DNA of 36,818 bases from an uncultured Geobacter sp. (GTDB taxonomy: Bacteria > Desulfobacterota > Desulfuromonadia > Geobacterales > Geobacteraceae): positions 1 to 36,818 of the forward strand of contig CAIWTU010000019.1 in NCBI GenBank assembly GCA_903915655.1, read 5' to 3'. The notes below the pieces were generated by a model that saw only the letters and a list, made by a program, of their open reading frames with translations, had not been told where the DNA came from and did no database searches. Below are positions 35,375-36,818 of this stretch, piece after piece. A program made the translations under genes and the position numbers. The first letter of the stretch is position 1. Each line of letters opens with the position of its first letter.

Positions 35375-35693
35375 AGAAATCGAAAGCATGCGTTCCAGAG
35401 GAGAAATCATGACTGACTCGGAACGAGTCAGTCATCTTTCAGAAGAGTCTGTTGAACGCATGGCTACAGACGACCCGGAAAATTTCCTTAAAACCGATGA
35501 GGATTGGGCAGAGGCTATCATTCTTCGTCCGGGTATTCGTGGGCCTCAGAAAGCCCCTACAAAAAAGTCAATTGCTATCCGACTGTCTCAAGATGTGGTA
35601 GAAAATTTCAAATCCACTGGCACTGGTTGGCAATCACGGATTGATGATGCTTTAAAAATGTTTTTGAAAGAGCACCCATTGAAGCATGGTTAA
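35346..35693 (+). CDS. brnA: BrnA-type antitoxin
   Basis: BrnA binds and neutralises BrnT and represses their shared promoter. The 115-residue protein has the acidic N-terminal half (residues 1-70) and a C-terminal ribbon-helix-helix-like part, SIAIRLSQDVVENFKSTGTGWQSRIDDALKMFL. The ATG at 35346 follows GGAG by about 7 bases and begins MSKIVRKTS; a longer frame from 35268 would run through brnT. The frame appears intact although its toxin gene is broken. Confidence 0.83.
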   Translation: MSKIVRKTSKEIESMRSRGEIMTDSERVSHLSEESVERMATDDPENFLKTDEDWAEAIILRPGIRGPQKAPTKKSIAIRLSQDVVENFKSTGTGWQSRIDDALKMFLKEHPLKHG

Positions 35694-36204
35694 CGAGACT
35701 GCTGGGGCAGGTTTCCCGCCTTGACGCAACTCCGGTAATATTGAGGCTGCGCGCTATGGCAACTCCACTATGGCCGATTTTTAAGGCCATATGGCTGATA
35801 ATGCCGCATGAACTTCAAGAGGGGGGCTCTCCTTCACCCTGAGCAGCAGGTGAAAGTGGTTCGATAAAAGCGCCTACGCAAGGCATTTTGTCTCCGTCGA
35901 TTCTAGAAGGTGAGAAAAACGGGTGACGGAATCATATCGGTCATCGTCGCTGGTGAATATGTCGTGTTTCTCGATCCCTCTCACGATAACGTGCTGAATG
36001 ATATTCGGAATGTTTATACGGGCTGAACGTGGCATGGGGTGGGAGATGGCAGAAAAAGGAAGTTAATCAAGCTTTTAAGAGCGTCCCTTTAGTCCTCCTT
36101 CAGAAATTGCTTCGGACATCTGCGGACCCCCTCATGATTTATTGCTTGAAGAGGTCACTGTAGAGGGAACGAAGGTGGAAAACAAGATGGGCTATATTTG
36201 ACGG
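35694..36204. other. Gap holding a decayed transposase
   Basis: Between brnA and the zinc-ribbon gene, the only thing I recognise is a broken minus-strand RAYT gene (35700-36035, listed separately). The 169 bases from 36036 to 36204 show no gene. Confidence 0.6.
35700..36035 (-). pseudogene. REP-associated tyrosine (Y1/HUH) transposase, RAYT, degraded
   Basis: On the minus strand, from ATG at 36035, the frame reads MPRSARINIPNIIQHVIVRG and then residues to 53, followed by TAG (35876-35874). After the stop the same frame reads ALLSNHFHLLLRVKE, the HUH motif H-x-H of IS200/RAYT proteins, and soon stops again. A different frame from 35790 gives SGVAIARSLNITG, similar to the helix-turn-helix at the C-terminus of these proteins. 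The central part with the catalytic tyrosine is missing. At least one nonsense change and an internal deletion have inactivated it. These transposases mobilise REP/REPIN sequences. Confidence 0.75.
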
Positions 36205-36336
36205 TTACGGGGAGGCCGGGGACGGGTCACCCGCCATTACGGGTGACCTGCATGCGTGGCACTGTCCGATTTGCGCTGCAAACTCGTTTTTCACGATGGC
36301 CGTTCCGCCGCAGGTGCATGTCACCTTGGTCGCCAT
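36205..36336 (-). CDS. Zinc-ribbon microprotein, 43 residues
   Basis: The frame begins at an ATG (36336) preceded by GGAGG 4 bases upstream and ends TAA at 36205. The protein begins MATKVTCTCGGTAIVKN and has C7, C9, C26 and C29: a C-x-C pair and C-x-x-C pair separated by 16 residues, a likely zinc ribbon. The end is a short P/S-rich tail. A perfect 9-bp hairpin (36225-36248) lies inside the coding sequence. I do not recognise the family; regulatory or adaptor roles are common for such proteins. Confidence 0.65.
   Translation of the reverse strand: MATKVTCTCGGTAIVKNEFAAQIGQCHACRSPVMAGDPSPASP
36225..36248. repeat. Hairpin GGTCACCCG-N6-CGGGTGACC
   Basis: Perfect 9-base arms with a CCATTA loop, inside the end of the zinc-ribbon coding sequence. 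No U-tract. It could affect the mRNA end or be a protein binding site. Confidence 0.45.
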
Positions 36337-36399
36337 GAAACCTCCAGTGGTAACGGTACGGTTACGTGCCTTTGTATCCCCTTTGACCCCTGACCTTTT

Positions 36400-36699
36400 C
36401 TATTCGCCGGATTCACTCGGCCTTAATAGTCGATGTCCTTCAAAAACGGTAAGTATTTCTAAAACTTCCCCCTTGAATCTGTACACAATGCGGTATCCCC
36501 GGTAAATAAGCTCTCGTATGTCAGAATTGCTTATTTCCGGAACGACCCTGCCGCTTCTCGGGTTATCTGCCAAAATTGTCTCAGCATGATCAATCAGGGC
36601 ATCAACAAACCGAGCAGCGCGATCCAGGCTGTCACGTGAAATGAAAATCTCGATCTCAATCAGATTTTCACTGGCTTCTCGTGACCAGGTGAGTCTCAT
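36400..36699 (-). CDS. RelE/ParE-family toxin
   Basis: The 99-residue protein starts MRLTWSREASENLIEI and has the ParE-like sequence DNPRSGRVVPEISNSDIREL and YRGYRIVYRFKGEVLEILTVFEGHR. ParE toxins inhibit gyrase and RelE toxins cut mRNA; sequence alone does not decide, though ParE is favoured. Its ATG overlaps the stop of the upstream antitoxin (ATGA), the normal antitoxin-toxin arrangement. Confidence 0.85.
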   Translation of the reverse strand: MRLTWSREASENLIEIEIFISRDSLDRAARFVDALIDHAETILADNPRSGRVVPEISNSDIRELIYRGYRIVYRFKGEVLEILTVFEGHRLLRPSESGE

Positions 36700-36818
36700 G
36701 AATTGGCCACACTTCTTCGTGCTTGCAGAGATTTTCGCAGTTCATCAGTTGTTTCGGTCCGCTCGTTTTCTGCGTCCGCTATACCCCTCTCGACAGAATC
36801 AAGAAACGATTTCCGGTA
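36696..36818 (-). CDS. Antitoxin partner of the ParE-like toxin (partial)
   Basis: The last 40 codons of a gene on the minus strand read in frame to a TGA at 36696-36698, with the toxin start overlapping by ATGA. The visible end, SFLDSVERGIADAENERTET, then DELRKSLQARR, has the charged helix typical of a toxin-binding antitoxin tail. The DNA-binding N-terminus is beyond the window edge, so its class (CopG, Phd or other) cannot be told. Confidence 0.7.
   Translation of the reverse strand, partial: YRKSFLDSVERGIADAENERTETTDELRKSLQARRSVANS

Noticed and set aside
1-36818. CRISPR arrays, rRNA genes, riboswitches
   Set aside because: No regularly spaced repeats, no rRNA-like sequence and no known riboswitch core were seen.

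Overview
The window looks like a chromosomal segment of a Geobacter-like member of the Desulfuromonadia. The support is an acetate/succinate permease, an ExeA/GspA ATPase with a peptidoglycan-binding tail, the tolQRAB-pal-cpoB block, the hemW-hrcA-grpE-dnaK-dnaJ order and the general protein style. The assignment is inference from recognised families; no database search was run.

Region by region. (1) 1-2293: the right-hand end of an integrated element whose large serine recombinase gene runs into comM (yifB); comM is cut inside its ATPase domain and only its 5' two thirds remain here. (2) 2294-6531: a long regulatory intergenic region, the acetate permease gene, a small YtxH-like protein and an exeA-gspB pair. 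(3) 6622-8893, minus strand: a compact rfbB-rfbD-cupin operon for dTDP-4-keto-sugar synthesis. (4) 9098-14655: 2-oxoglutarate dehydrogenase E1, E2 and E3, with a REPIN-like palindrome between E1 and E2. (5) 14792-18741: a Lon-family protease, a gamma-carbonic anhydrase and NadA. (6) 19096-24185: a Tat subunit converging on the Tol-Pal envelope complex. (7) 24526-30803: HemW, then the HrcA/CIRCE-controlled chaperone cluster. (8) 30859-34867: a secreted single-HKD phospholipase-D-like protein, a CapA-like protein, SerS followed by two tRNA-Ser genes, and a DUF2155 lipoprotein. (9) 34873-36818: tRNA-Arg with a strong terminator, then a decayed accessory zone holding a brnT toxin gene with an in-frame stop, its intact brnA antitoxin gene, a wrecked REP-associated (Y1/HUH) transposase, a 43-residue zinc-ribbon microprotein and a parE-type toxin with its partial antitoxin.

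Most of the window is conserved housekeeping sequence. I see no convincing new multi-gene system. The observations most worth a second look are the recombinase whose stop codon is supplied by the host comM gene, the truncated subunit-binding domain of SucB, the 10-G tract in gspB, the brnT nonsense lesion beside an intact antitoxin, the RAYT remnant in the same window as a REPIN-like element, and the GTTTCC/GGAAAC palindromes flanking exeA-gspB.
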